DNA of 64,000 bases from Archegozetes longisetosus (taxonomy: Eukaryota > Arthropoda > Arachnida > Sarcoptiformes > Trhypochthoniidae): the NCBI GenBank assembly GCA_018873245.2, contig JAEMBT020000002.1, forward strand, positions 3,094,001 to 3,158,000, written 5' to 3'. The translations under genes and the position numbers were made by a program. Under the pieces are notes generated by a model. It searched no databases and was not told where the DNA came from. It saw only the letters and a list, made by a program, of their open reading frames with translations. Positions 1-14,000 of the stretch are shown here, in pieces (positions within the stretch are counted from its first letter, which is position 1; every line of letters starts with the position of its first letter).

Positions 1-2651
1 TGTACGAATATGAATTTATTTAAAATAATAAGGAGACTGACTTTTGAAAGTTACTCATATTTTTAACTCATAAACTCATAATTATTCATAATATATGTGA
101 GTTATGAAAAAATTGACTCCAACATCTAAGACTTAATCTCGTCAATAATCTCGTCACAGTCATCATCACTTTCATTTATATCGATATCGCTATAACATTC
201 AAGTTCTTCATTATCGCTGTCATGATTATTATTAAGTTATTAAAATTTTCAAATACTCGAAAAAATTTATTAGTTATCAGTGGTTCAAATTTTTCGGCTC
301 TAAGACAATATATATACTCAAACTAACACTTGACATTTTAATTAACAATTTTAATGTATTTGTTATATAGAATGACAACTTACCTATTTATTTATATTTG
401 GTATCTTATAAGAAATATAGAGATTGCGCTTTTATTTCATTAATTTGTAAAGTTTTCAAAAAAATATCAAAAATATAGAAAAGGCTTTTTAGTACTTTAG
501 TTCTGTATAAATTTTGCCATAGTATTCATACTCATTTTATGTCATATTCCGGAATACTCGGGGGTATATCAGCAGCGGAATTAGTGTTCAGTAAACATTT
601 TAAGACATGTACTCTTCAATGTCTTTGTTCTCAGACCCAAAGCTGGTAATCACCTCAACATACCTCAGGGTAAGTGTAAGACGAGACCCCCAGTCACAAC
701 AATGACTCAAAATACTAAATATTATCAATTTAAAACTAGAATAATTTAAGAGATGTTGTACTGACCACATTAGTAGCGATTTGAAAAAGTTTTCCGTTTA
801 GATCTGTTGATTTTGACATTGTTAAAGTTAATTGGTCGTTTGCAGCAAAAGCAACTATAAACTGATATTCTTTTCAGCACAGTATTATAAATTTAGTTCA
901 AACACTATAGCAATCATAAGTAATTTACTTTTTATAACTTAATATTGTGTCACATTCAATAATTTTTTTGTTTCATTTGTTCAATTTATTTCATTTTTCT
1001 CTTTATTCATAGAATTCATTATTAATAAGAGTAAATGTTTTCAATATTTGAATGCATAACAGATGTCTTTCATTCAGATAAGATCTCAAAGAGATCAATA
1101 CTTCGCATTTAGTCACGCGATTTATAGATAAAACTTAGCTGAAAATTCTTTTCAAATGCACTTTTGGTAAATATTGTTTATATCTACGCCTAATTGAGTC
1201 AAATATTAGGTTACAGGGACTATGAAGAGAGTTCGAACTCGACTCTCATCCTTAGCGCGTTCTGTACATCTTTTGCATAACCTAACTTAACCTAATCAAC
1301 TTAATCTGTATTGTACTCAAATTCGACATAACCTTGTTAAGTTAGATTAGGGGATGGTAGACGTAGCGCCTTAGACATGGCAGGTAAGTATGAGTGCTCC
1401 ATATCGCTCCTATATACTTAAGGCTAATCTTAAATAAGAAAAGTAAATGAAATTGACTCTGTTCTGAAGTCTATTTTTGACCTTATTGTACTTTGTTCTC
1501 TTAATTTTGCATCTATGTTTTTGTTGTCATATCCCTGTTTAAAATATTTTTCAAAAAATGTTTAAAATACTTAAAATTCAATAAAATTTGAAGCTTATTT
1601 TTAATACAATTAATTGAATTGTAATATATAACTGAATTGATTTTCAGATTAGAAGTCTGTGAGTTTTTACTATCATAACGAATACTCTATTGTCAGATAC
1701 TTCTTAAAATTTATATTCCAAACTTAAAAATATAGCAAAATTTTTCTCATTGGACCATCATGTTTCATTCTCTTACTTATTGAACGACTAACTCAAAAGC
1801 TAGATTTAATGTTTGTACTGTTATAGTCAAGTCGATTTTCCTCTATTAATCCTAAACCGATATGTGACAATTTCCAGTTTGCAACTCATAAAATCCAGGC
1901 GGTTTTTGGCTATAAACTTAAAAATTATATATCAGATCAAAACGATTGATGTCGATGGATTCTTTTAACAAACTAAGTCTAAGGGTATATAGTTGATCGA
2001 GATACATTGATCATGTGACGAGTTAGAGTCGAAAAACATTTTATAATCATGGCCTATATTTTATAAGCCACAGATCTGCGACACTAGAGACACCTACTAC
2101 TGTACGCTACACTTTAAGTGTATTTTTTTGTATAGGCTTTATTCACTTTATGAGTAGAAATTTTATGGACCTATAGCCGATTCTTTTCATAAATCTCTTC
2201 ACTGAATGAATTTTATGATACTGAAAGTTCAAAATTGGTCACCGATTTAACATGATCAAATGTTTACTTCTAACCCTAAAGCTCTCGAAAAGTCTCTTAA
2301 TTTAATTGTAATTTTTTAATTAATAAATCCCTAGTTAAATTTAAATACTTTCAGTAAATTATTCACTTTAAAAGACTAAGGATTATCATGCTTTCTATGC
2401 GCTGAACTTCCTAAAAGTCAGCATCGCCTCTTAATTAGTTAAAAATACTAAATCATTAACTTAATTACGACCATAGTTCTAGTGGCGACTAATTTACCCA
2501 TTTCCATATTTAAATTAGAATGATTTTTATAATCGATCAACTTTTTACTTGTATGTCTACCAATTGAAATCAAGGTTACAGTGTTAGAATTCATCCAAAT
2601 GAATGTCTTTCGTATCAAGAGTTTGTCATTGATTCTAAAGATTAAGACAAC
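1..2651. other. AT-rich intergenic stretch, no gene seen
   Basis: No reading frame here has recognisable motifs or plausible exon structure. The only longer minus-strand frame (2448-2723) runs through a MITE and is not credible. Around 1270-1350 there are runs resembling CCTAACTTAACC on both strands, but I could not define an element from them. Confidence 0.5.
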
Positions 2652-2653
2652 TA

Positions 2654-2774
2654 CACTAAAACCTTTCTTACTTGGGCTTGCAGTTAAGTAGTTTTTTAGC
2701 AACAATAAAAAATAAGCCATCACTTTCTATGGACTTGTTAAGTCTGGCAAGCCCAAGTTAGACAGGTTTTAGTG
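2654..2774. mobile_element. 121-bp pogo/Tigger-like MITE, TA target duplication
   Basis: The ends are inverted repeats of 28 bp matching at 26 positions (2654-2681 against 2747-2774), starting CACTAAAACCT and continuing into CTTGGGCTTGC. A TA dinucleotide flanks each side (2652-2653 and 2775-2776). There is no coding capacity. A second member lies at 28521-28645. The start and the TA target fit pogo/Tigger elements of the Tc1/mariner superfamily. The family name is inference. Confidence 0.8.
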
Positions 2775-2902
2775 TAATTATATTTTCTTATAATTTAATG
2801 GTTATTAATTTCAAGTTAATTATTTGAGTGTTGAATCAATGATTTTCTTGGTTAGTAAATCATATAATAGTTTGTGCGACTAATTGAAACATGGAAAATG
2901 AG

Positions 2903-3551
2903 CAGGGCAAGTATTTATCGGGAAATCCCGATAATTTTCCCTAGAGTTATTCTTCGGGAATTTTATATTAAAGTACTTGTGGTCACTTCAGGTTTCTATA
3001 AAAATAGTTTGAAAGTCTCGATTTTCCCGATTTAAAGCTTTTCGTGAGCTTCTCCCGATTTAGAACTTCTGTTTAAAATGTAAGATTCTTAAAAATTTAA
3101 TCTTATTTTGACTTAAGAATATAACGAAAATATTAAAAAATTGATCAAAACTGTAATCGAAAACTCATAATCTTGATAAAGCTTTTAAAAAATATTTTGT
3201 GAAAACAATAGTTACGAGCACCGTTTGAACAGAGAATATGCGCCTTTGGTATCCGTGGATGTCGAGCGCTCTTTCACTGTATATAAAAATTTTTGACAGA
3301 AGATCAACAGTGTTTTTTACCTGAAAACTTGGAGATCAATCTAATTATACAGTACAATAAATTTTTGAAAAACTGTTAATACAGTTTAATACATTTGAAG
3401 AAAGAAAACAACTGTTTTTCGTTGTATTATGATTGAAAATGAAGTTTTTTAAACTACCGATTCTTGATTTTTAGTCCCGATTTTGGTCCTTTTAAGCTCC
3501 CGATTTCCGACCGATTTGACCACTTTAAACTCCTGAAAAATACTTGCCCTG
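2903..3551 (+). mobile_element. hAT transposon relic with perfect 8-bp target duplication
   Basis: Terminal inverted repeats begin CAGGGCAAGTATTT on both sides (18 of 21 positions match). The flanking 8-bp direct repeat AAAATGAG is perfect (2895-2902 and 3552-3559), the hallmark of hAT insertion. Inside, on the plus strand, 3231-3293 encodes YAPLVSVDVERSFTVYKNF, the conserved C-terminal dimerisation segment of hAT transposases. After a one-base frame change at about 3293, the next frame continues as LTEDQQCFLPENLEINL to a stop at about 3380. The rest of the transposase is gone, so this is an internally deleted, non-autonomous copy. The intact duplication suggests moderate age. Confidence 0.92.
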
Positions 3552-3989
3552 AAAATGAGTAATGAATTAAAGAATCATATCGAGTTAGAGCAAATTATTA
3601 GCAAGGCGAATTAAATTTTCGACAACTCTATATGAAGAGATAGCATTCAATCACTTGAAAAGAATGGGTTAATACGAGAAATGGCAGTTCAGTTCATTAG
3701 AGGTCATCCTAGTCAGTTCTACTCTCCGGCTAAAAGCATAAAAAAATATTTTCGAAAGCTGAGATATCAAAGTTAAATCTGTCTTATGCTCTTAACAACC
3801 GTCTGCTTATTCCAGATTTCATAAGTCGAAGCAGGGCGTCAGTTCTTGGTAGCAAGTAGTCCCATAGCTCACAATCAATTGAATTATAAATCTTTAATAA
3901 AAGCCACAATGTCTTTAGTTGAGCCCAATGTGGTCGACAGCTTGCTTTCAAATGGGATGCGATATTCTCTACGCTTATCCACGAATTAA

Positions 3990-4250
3990 AAAGTATTTAA
4001 AACTCATTTAACTAATTCCTTTGTTCGAATAGCTTCTGATAGAAAGCCTGGTGTGTGCGTCGATCATCAGAAATCTTTTACAATCAGTGTAAACGCGAGA
4101 ATCGATGACATGTGCCGTTAGTGTGAATTAGAAAGTGCTGCAAAGGTTTGTAGCCGTTGCAAAATAGATTATTATTGTGATCGCGTAAGTTAGACAAGCG
4201 ATTAGAATGTTTGCACATATAAGTTAGTCTATATTTAAGTCGTTAAAGAT
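3990..4250 (+). pseudogene. Decayed MYND-type zinc finger
   Basis: One plus-strand frame reads C-x2-C (4113-4124), nine residues, then VCSRCKIDYYCDR and further Cys-spaced residues. This matches the MYND pattern CxxC...CxxCxxxxYC. Three stops (4119-4121, about 4192 and about 4204) interrupt it, the latter two in places where a MYND finger would have Cys/Gln and Trp. About 30 residues upstream are open in the same frame (RKPGVCVDHQKSFTISVN). In animals, MYND fingers occur in SMYD methyltransferases and several transcriptional co-regulators; too little is left to choose. A chance match is possible but unlikely given five well-spaced Cys codons. Confidence 0.45.
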
Positions 4251-4433
4251 CTCTCTCAAGTTTTGCTAAAATGTTAGCTCTTGTAAGCGAAACCTTTTAA
4301 TTTTTTTTCTAAATCTATCCCTCAATTTTTCTCAAAGATAAAGTTTTGAACCTTCAAATTTTATCGTTCTCAATATTCTTTTAATGTCTGTTGTTTCTGT
4401 GAATTGTTTCTAAACTATTTAAACTAGAGAACA

Positions 4434-4457
4434 GTGTGTGTGTGCGCGCGCGCGCGT
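4434..4457. repeat. Short (TG)n(CG)n microsatellite
   Basis: An uninterrupted alternating purine-pyrimidine run of GT units followed by GC units, 24 bp long. It has Z-DNA-forming potential and is unusually CG-rich for this sequence. Confidence 0.9.
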
Positions 4458-4576
4458 ATCATCACTAACTCAATGTTGACCAAATTTTAAAGAACCAGAT
4501 TAAATTTTGCGAAGAAAACTCACAAAATAAAGTTAAAGCTCAATTACGAATCTAAATGCATAAAATGCGCACAAAG

Positions 4577-4582
4577 TTTATT
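4577..4582 (-). terminator. Possible polyadenylation signal of APC
   Basis: AATAAA on the minus strand, about 500 bases after the APC stop codon. Such hexamers are frequent in AT-rich DNA, so this is only a candidate. Confidence 0.3.
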
Positions 4583-5086
4583 GTTTTTAATATTATGATT
4601 CTAATAATTACACAATTAATTAGGAATTTACATTAAGTATCACTCGTTAATACATTGAAACAAAATTTGTATTACGGCAAGCAGAAACATTTGATAAGTA
4701 GGAAAAAACAGATATTTTCCACATCATTTAGAACAAATTAATTATCAATTCTTAATGATGATTATGGCATTAAATAAGTGAAACTGAATTTCTAGTTAAA
4801 ATTCAATTATGGTTCAATTAAGTTCAGTTATGATTTTGGCCGATCGTAAACACTCAAACAATTCGAATAGAAATGATTAATTTAAAAACAAAATCAATTT
4901 AAACATAACAAGACTGAAGGAAAACGATCAAGGAGTAACCGAAGCGGTCCTTTCGGATCAATCATTAAATTTTAACAAAAAAGTCTAAAATTCGAATTAA
5001 ATGCATAAAAATAATTATTTTAAACAAAATGCTAAAACATTTGATGAGCCATTCATATAAATGAGTAAAAATTTGAGTCGATTCTC

Positions 5087-8000
5087 TTAAACAGCAGTAA
5101 CGAGACACGTTCGTCGAGATCTATCGCTATGGCTGTGACTCTTTGATGTTGACTTTGTAGGAGTGCTGCTAAATATTAATTGATTTGCTGCCAATTGATT
5201 AGTTGTTGACTTATTATTACTACTATTGTACATATTATTGTTAGTCGTGCTATTATTAGTATATTTAGCTGAGGAATATGTCAGATTTCCATTTGTTTTA
5301 TCACTCTGTTGGCGCTTCAAGGACGAATCATGCTTCTTATTATTATTATGAGTATGTTTTTTGTTAAGGTTATCGTGTTTGCCATCGATTTGTTTGGCTT
5401 CTTCTGCACTCTGTGGCAACTTTTCATAAGTAGAACTTCTTGTTAAGCTTGAGCTGCTCTTACTTGATTTTCCAAATGATCTGCATTTAAAAGATTGATT
5501 AAAAACTCATTTAATCCTTAACAAGTTATGCATACCTGCGCGCATTTACAGAGCGATTCAAATCTGAGTTATTTTTTGTCGAATTCTTTGTCGACAAACT
5601 GTTATCAGTCTTTTCATTGGGCGAACTTTTGCTTCGTTTCCAAAGAGAAGCTATTCTTGATTGCACTTCAAGTCTTCTTGAGAATGAGGCACATGAAGGA
5701 GTCACACCATTAGATGAGGAGGAAGATAGACTGACATTACTTGAACCCAAATTATGCGACGATAACGAAGCAGAAAGTTTTGATCTGACATTTGATAAGA
5801 GTGACTTTTCCTTATTTTTACTATTGATTTCCTTAACAGATGACAAGTTCTTTAATGATCGAACTTTGTTGTTAATATTAGTGCTGGAGTTTTGGTTATA
5901 ATTGTTTTCAGGCATATATTCTTGGATTTTATTACGACGTGAGGAATAAGAATGTCTTTCATAGTTTCTCTCCTGATGTCCATTAGTTATGTCTTCGTCC
6001 AAATGAGTTTCAGCAGACCTAGAACGTGATGCCCTTAGAGCTGAAGTTCGCGTCGCTTTTACAACGCATCGGTGTTTAACAGTTCCAGATAATGACCGAG
6101 GAACTGGCGATTGAGATGTCACTGAAGATTGAGGTGACAAGAATTGAAACTCATCTTTACTGCTCTTGCTCTGAAATAGAAAAACAATGTTATCAACAAC
6201 CAAAATGATGAATCAATTTTATTCGAAAACAATAGAAGTTTTTCAATTACTTTTCGAACAACTGGTTTAACAATTTTTGCTCTTCGCGGAGAGTTTACAT
6301 TATAAGTAGCGTGAGAATCAGAATCTGATTCATCTCCAGAAATGAATGACAACTTTTCATCTGGTAGTAGATCTTCAGAACCAATCGGTGACATTCTCTT
6401 CTCGTCTAATATCAAATCTATTTCTTGCATAGAAATTGCCGCTAATTTGGCGTTCTCTCTAACTATTGTGGTCTCTATTTGTCTTTCATTTAACTTCCTA
6501 TTTTCTTCATCAAAATCAGCGATAATATCAGCACAAATAGTCGGTGATTCGAGTGGTAGTAAAGTGGCCGAAGAAGAGGTGAATGTGCTAACGTCAAGCA
6601 TCGTGTCATTATCAGTGATTGTTTTCACTTCTTCGCTATCAATCGGCAACTCTTCAGACACTTCAGTATCAGATAATTCGTATTCTTGTTCGAAATTGTT
6701 TTTCGTGCTATTGATGCCTATGAATTGAAATAAAATCAATTTTTAATAATTTTATATTAGTTATAGATTATAAATTTATTCAGAAAGGGGAAACTTTATA
6801 GTATGAGTGGGTCACGCCATTTCAGGTCACCAACATAACCCCTTTGGGTGGCCTCATAATGTGACAGGATATTAAGTCATAACTATGTAGAGTTAGGGAA
6901 TAAAACAATTTATTGTTACTTTTTTTTATAATGGACTCTGTGGAGAGATTAGTTTTGGAAAAATAACTCGACTCCTTGTCTCTTTGAAAATGAGATAAGA
7001 TTTATATTGAAGGGAAAGGGTTGGATCTATTTTTCCAGAAAAGATCAGATTGGGATTTCCGACCTATCGAACTGGTTGAAAAATGTTGGTTCACACTTTC
7101 GATAAAATTTAAAGTGCAGTTATAGGGATCCTGAACAATTACTATGAAAAATCCTATGGTAAAGGTTTATAAGCCATAACTACACTCAAATATTTAGTTA
7201 TGAACTGTAACAAAAAATTATGCAATTTTGGATAAGTATATGTACAAAAGCTCACACTAATAAATCATTTTTTGAAAACTTATTTTCTCCAGAGTCCATT
7301 AAAAAAAATTAAAGTAACAATCAATTGTTTTATCCCCGAACTCCACGCAATTATAATTTAATACTTTGCCACATTATGAGACCACCCAAGGGTTCGTATT
7401 GGTGACGTAAAATCGCGCCGCTTACTCACACTGTCAAGTCCCCTTCCCCTTTAGTCAATTATTTAAATGACTTACTCGACAGATTGACTCTATTCAGAAC
7501 AGAAGGTGGACATATCCGATCGATTCGTTCAGTGTCTGAATTATTGCACGAAAATGTAAGAGAATTCATTTCTCGCGCGTAGTTGAGCGCTGCGTTTGCT
7601 ATCACTTCATTTTTGCCGTCATTACCAGCCACAAAATCAAGAGCTATATCAGAAATATCTGATGAAATACTAGCACAACTTTGTGTCATTGATATGTCGT
7701 CCATAATTGATGGTGGCTTAACATTATCCAACAATATTTGACTGTCATCTGATTTTTTGTAGACATGGCTGCGATCTCTAGGTTTAGGTGCTATTTGTTT
7801 GTACGAAAATGATTCAGTGCTCGAAAACATGACATCTGCCATAAGAGAAGGAGGTTTAGTGTTGTCCAGATCTGATAAACAGCTCGAATCAGTCATAACT
7901 GATGACATCATAACGCTATCCATCATTTTGCCTACTTCACATTTCATCATATTATTGCGTTCGCCTAAAAACAGTTAAACAAACATTTAATCAAATTTAA

Positions 8001-11000
8001 ATGTCAAATACTTCAGATAAAAACGTTTCAAAAATAGTTTAGTCATTACTTTGACGACAAATAGTATAAGTTATTTCATCATCCTCTCTCTCCATCTTAT
8101 TAGGTTTCAAATAATCGTTGTTTTCTTCGGCAGATTTTGACGCTTTCAATGTATTTGTCTTGATTTCTTTGTTCATTCCAGTACTGATCGCTGCTTCCAA
8201 TAGCTTCTGATCATCGAAACCATCATCAGAATCTATACTCAATGAACTCAATGGCGAATGACATTGTGATAGTTCTACAGGAGTGTCTTCGACGAAGAAT
8301 CGGTTATTATTAACGGATTTTCCTGATTTAGAATTTTCTTGACTTTTATTTTCATTATAACTGTTTGGTGAAACATTTGGTGTCGTTTTAGGCGTCTTTG
8401 GCAATCGCCTACTAGTCAATGACTTATTATGATTTGCAGGCATTCCCAACTCAATACATTTCTGTAAGATTATGTCTTCGTCTTCACTTTCATCCGAATG
8501 ACTGTTACTTTGGTTTAATGATATTTCATGTTTACCGTTAGCTATAGTTTCATAAATGGAAAAATTTTTAATTAATAACAAAACCAAGACTTAGTTTGAG
8601 CGAAAATTATTCATTTTTACTTGAAATCGATAGTTCACTAATTGATGTGGCGTGAGACAAAGTGACCGGAGTTTCTTCTGTTTGGAATACACGCACAGAA
8701 TCGTTCTCAAGATAAGACGATCGGCCATCAGGTGCTGATCGTGAGAACATTGGAAGCGGTTTAGTTGAGGTCACGTTTGGCGTAGGAATAGGTTTTGTTG
8801 GAGTAACTGCTATCACAATTTTCTTCGAATCAATTCTCGGCAGAGAATTATGAGAAATTGTTTTATCAGTCGATACTTTTTTCATACCTTTAACATTAAA
8901 ATAAAGCTCTAGTTCAACATAATTCAAAATAAAACTGATGATAAATACCCGAAGAAATACAAGCGGCCAAGAGTTCATTTTCACCTTCGTCTTCACTGGA
9001 AGTACAGATTATTTCCGTTTTTATATCATCAACTTCGAGGATATCATCAACTCTTTTATCATCGTTTAAAGAACCATTATTATCATCGTCTTTAGTATCA
9101 TTAATACTAAACGAATTCATGTCTTCATGTAATGAACTCAAACTCGTTGACAATGAGAATATAGCAGGAGTTCCTTCGGTCGCGTAGTTGATAGCTCTAT
9201 CTTCGAACACATTGTTATTATTAGTTGTATCAGTGACTAAATTGTTATTTTTGTTGGTGTTTTCATTTGGATTTTGTTGGCATGAATTTTGTGGTCTTTG
9301 TGGCGATAAATATGAGATCGGTTTAGGACTTAATGGTCTCGACTGACACGGACTGTCTGGCAGTTCACTCGGTGAGACCACTTCTGACGCACGACGACTA
9401 ATCATAAATTAAAGTTTAAAACAACAATAAAATTAGAACAAAATAAGAACGAGAAACTAAATAGAAACAAAGGGTTTCAAACCTGAATTCACTGATAACA
9501 GAACTCTGACAGACATCAGATTTGACATCACAACTGCTTAATGAACCCAAAGAACTGCTTCGTGAATACATAAGTGGTGTCTCTTCGCACACGATTTCAT
9601 TATTTATAGCTTTGCTGACGACACTATTAGCTGAGGTCGAAGTATTCGTCTCCGTACCAAAAGTAACTGATTTTGTTTCAGTTTTATTCACCCCAATATT
9701 TTCTCCAGTGATCGGGTTTTTCAATGGAATCGAAAACTTCGGTTTAGGCGGAGGAATAGGTTTCTTAAATGCGGGCTTTTCATTAGATTCCGGACTATTG
9801 TTATTACTATTAGTAGTAGCATTAGTACTGTTCTCGTCACATTTACTTTCTTTTTCTTCATTGATTGATCTCAAACCTGCTTCCCTCAAGTCAGACAGAG
9901 ATGAGGCTAAACTAAAATTGAGTGGAGTCCCTTCGGTTCGATAAACTTTAACTGAATCTTCACTTCCGACTACTTCTGTTTTGTTAGATCGCGGAGCTGT
10001 AAACTCATCGACCGGTTGCTCTTTATACCTCTGACTATAATCAGTGGGTTCAGGATCGGCGTCTAGTTCTGAGTCAGTGAATGTTGAATTACTTGTTGAG
10101 GCGTTCGATATGTTCATTTGGGAACTAGATTCGCCACAATAACTGAATTAAAGAGTTCAATTGAAATAAAAAATACTCAGATCAATTATAACAAGAACTT
10201 AATACTGACTAGTGTGAAGAGTATTTGCGAAAAGCTTTTCTAATTTATTAAACTCAAGTATAAACTATTTTGAAAGTTGGAGTAAAAAACAGATTCTAAC
10301 TTATATTTAGTTTACATACATATCGAAATCTGAAGTCATGTCACATTCTTTCTCTCTAATTCTTAGAGCATTTGATGGTAGAGTTGCGTACGAGTGGGGC
10401 ATCATCTGAGTAAACGGATAAATACACTGGTCTTGAGCTACACTTCTGAAGGTATGGTCAACTGTTCTGAACTTTGGTACTGGTTCTGAATGTGTTGAAC
10501 CAATACTGTCATGACTGCTAGAACGCGACACTTGATGTGGATTTATATGACCGCTAAAGCTGTTATACATTCGACCTATTAATCAATTATTAGAGAACAA
10601 ATATTTAGATTTCTTTCACTTGAAATGGTTGATTCATTTTATTAAACAAAGTAAACTCAAAACCTGGTAAATAGACATTTGTAGTAATATTAGCGCTGTG
10701 TCGATGACATGTCTGATGTGTTGGACTAACTTTCGGGCTCTCGATGTTGTCACACGTTTCTGATAGATTACAATTGATTTCGTCTTTTAGTGCTTTCAGT
10801 TTGCGAGCCTGTAGTGATGGTATTGAACAGGAATTGCTTGGACTTAAAGGATTGTTACCTAAACAAAAATATAGATTCGTTGAAGAAAACGTATTGAGTA
10901 AAAGATTGAATGTTCGAGTACTTAATAGCTATAAAAAGTAAATTAAGTGACATTTGAATTTATGATGAGACTGGGATTATATTGAGAGAGTTGTAGCATT

Positions 11001-14000
11001 TATACTACTATGTACTAGCGCAACATTAGTCACATTATGTCAATGTTTTTCAAGCCTTTATGCGTTAACATAAGTTTTTAGTACATGATGAACAGTATTG
11101 AGACTGTCATTACTGCTCAATCAATAATCCGGGAACCTTTATCTTATAAATATTTAATTGAATATTCTCTATCAATATCTGTCTCATAATCATCTTGAGC
11201 TAAACCTATCATTTAATAATAGATAATTCGAAATCTTAACGACTCATTCTGATGTAAGTTAAGCAAAAAACTGACTGAAGATTGTTTTAGATCTGAATTA
11301 AACTCATGTACTAATAATTTTAATAGCATTTGAATAATCTATTGGTCACTTGTATAGTGTATTACAAGTATATGAACAAAAACTATTAAGTACTACGACC
11401 CATGCATCAAAGAGTCTAAATATTTTTTGTCACGTATTTCTCATTGACCAAAATTTATATCTTTAGTCGAATAAAAAACTTGTCAAAACAAATTCATACA
11501 ATCCTATGACAACGTTCAGAATTTCCATAGCGACAAATTTCGAGATAAAATCATATGAATTATAGATTAATTGCCATGTTTAACGTTTTTATTGATCTCA
11601 TTTGAACTAATTTTAGCGATTATCCAATTTGAACTCTAAATTTGAAATATATCCAAGTTCTTCTATTCGACTGAGTAGTGTCTAACTTCAGATTAACTCA
11701 AGAGACTAAAGTGACCGTTATTTTGAACATAAAATTGTAGACAGAAATGAAGGAGAGGCTTCAGACCATTAATAGAAATTTAAGACAGTTTATGCTATCT
11801 TGTACTTAAAAATCTTTTGATAAAATTCTTCAAACCAATTTTGCTTCAAATTTATTCAAGATAACTTATTAAAATATCGAGTTTTATTAGCACTAAATGT
11901 TTTGAATATCCAACTTAGTCGTTGGATTATATCTCGACAGGTTCTAATCTCGTGCTTCAAAAGCTATCGAATGTTATCTTCTCATAAAAAAATTTAATGA
12001 TCAGAGGCTTACCATTCATTGACATGTAATATCCGGCGATTTGTGTGCTAAACAAGTTCTTAAGTGTAGCCGAAGCTCCCATTGCTATCATTTTATGCCT
12101 AGAATTCACCAAATTTCTCAGCATCGGGACAGCGCCCGATTCCCAAAGCGTCCGCTGGTCTTTGGGACAACGAGCCGACAAATTCCAAAGAGTGACACAT
12201 GCATTACTCACTACTATAAGTGACGGTGATTTCAAATGTTCCAAAAGTATACCAATAGTATTATGTTTACGCAATATCTCGCGATATTCTTCATTGACAA
12301 CAATATGCGACGATATGTTCCTGAGAATTCCACCACCATTTTCGATTATAGTGTTTGTATTATTACTTGATGTGTAAGTTAGTGTTGATATTAAGAAAGG
12401 AAGAGCTCCCTCCACTCGACAGAAGTCAGCTTTATTCGGAGCGCAATGAGCCGTTAGGTTCCAAAGAGCAGATAATATAGATTTTAGTGTCGACTCTTTA
12501 GTTGCTTCAAGTGCAGCCTAAATCATAAAATAATTCTTTTAGAGTCGACTTTATTGTTTTCATGAATGGATTGACTAGATTTAAAAAATTAAAACAAGTC
12601 ATAAAATGGAAAAAGTTTTCGAAAAACTAATGTTAATATATTATTCATGCAGTAATTATAATCGGTTTGACTTGAAGCTCAAAGAGTGCAATGACCGTAA
12701 TGTCAACAAAGATTTTAATAGATTAAAAGTAATTAAAATAATATCAAAGATACATATGAATTGTATGGTAAATAGATTTGAGACCTGAGTCAATAGAGTG
12801 ACTGCTCCGACATCTCTTAAAATCTGTTTACTTATATAATCTGCTTTCCACGAAAGGTTACGCAAAACACTGGCCACCACTTGTCTCAACTCTTCTGCTG
12901 GTGACTGCAAATTTTGAACCAATGCATTCATGAATGGCTTCATAGTTCCCAATAGTGACTTTGTTTGGGAATCACCACATGTCAAGTTCGTTAGTGACAT
13001 TAATGAATATCGACGAAGAGTTATACAGCCGTTATTTTTACTGTTTCGGTGATAGTCGTAATCATATTGAATAACCTGTTATTAAATACAAAAGTTTAAA
13101 AATTTAGTACAAATAGAGAATAAATAATTGTTTGAATTACTAAATATAATCTGAACTCTTAACAAGTTAACGAAAACCTAAAGCATATATTAAACAATTT
13201 ATTCATTGATCAGGGATATAAACTTTTACTCAAGACTGAAAATAATTCGGATTAGGACTAGATATAAAGGAAATGTTATAAATACGGAAATAAAGCAAAT
13301 ATTTGCTCAAATGATTGACAGTTAATTATAAATACAAAGAGGTTGTAAACAACTAAATGTATCAAACAAGGGTTCGAATAAAAATCAAAGGTTAATAAAA
13401 CTCGCAAAACGATTGATGACTGGAAAAAATAATTTACAATATCGATATAGAAATTCAAATTCAAGATAGTTTCAAGAAAATAATAACCTCAGCGATGGCA
13501 TAAACACCACCCAATAGTCCAATGATTTGTCTATGTTCTTCATCGAAAGACACTTTAAGCAGATTTGCGACCGAACTGCTCGGATGATCAACAAAATCAT
13601 CACTCAATTCATGTCCTCTCAGTCTCAAAACATCGACAAAAGACCTCAAGTCCTCAATAAGTCTCAAAACTCTTAGCTCTCTCTTACTTTTGGGCGACTT
13701 TTCGGTCGAATTCATAATTATATTTCTCAACGTTTTAGAGGCTCTCTGTCTCAACTCTAGAGAACTAATAATCATCTCTTTGTTACTGATATTCTTGTCG
13801 TCGTTTTGTTGGTGTAATAATTGGATGAGAAGAGGAAGACATCCGTATTGTCTCATTTCACGACAGATTTGCGGCGATTGAGACATGAGTAATAGTTTTT
13901 TTGACATCTCTTCAGGCGATGACAACCGAAGCATTTCCAACAAAGAGTAAACCATTTCGACGACTTTACTATTATTATTGTTGTCATTATTGTTGATATT

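Noticed and set aside
1225-1245. tRNA-like B-box (GTTCGAACTC)
   Set aside because: No A-box or cloverleaf could be fitted around it.
1215-1400. Imperfect palindromes with CCTAACTTAACC/TTAAGTTAGATTAGG
   Set aside because: Too short and irregular to define a transposon; possible telomere-like resemblance not convincing.
2448-2723. 91-residue minus-strand frame
   Set aside because: Runs through the arm of the MITE at 2654-2774 and has no motif or exon context.
5617-5901. Plus-strand frames opposite APC exons (also 6342-6728, 9522-9944, 12045-12377)
   Set aside because: Antisense shadows of APC exons; composition mirrors the Ser-rich coding strand.
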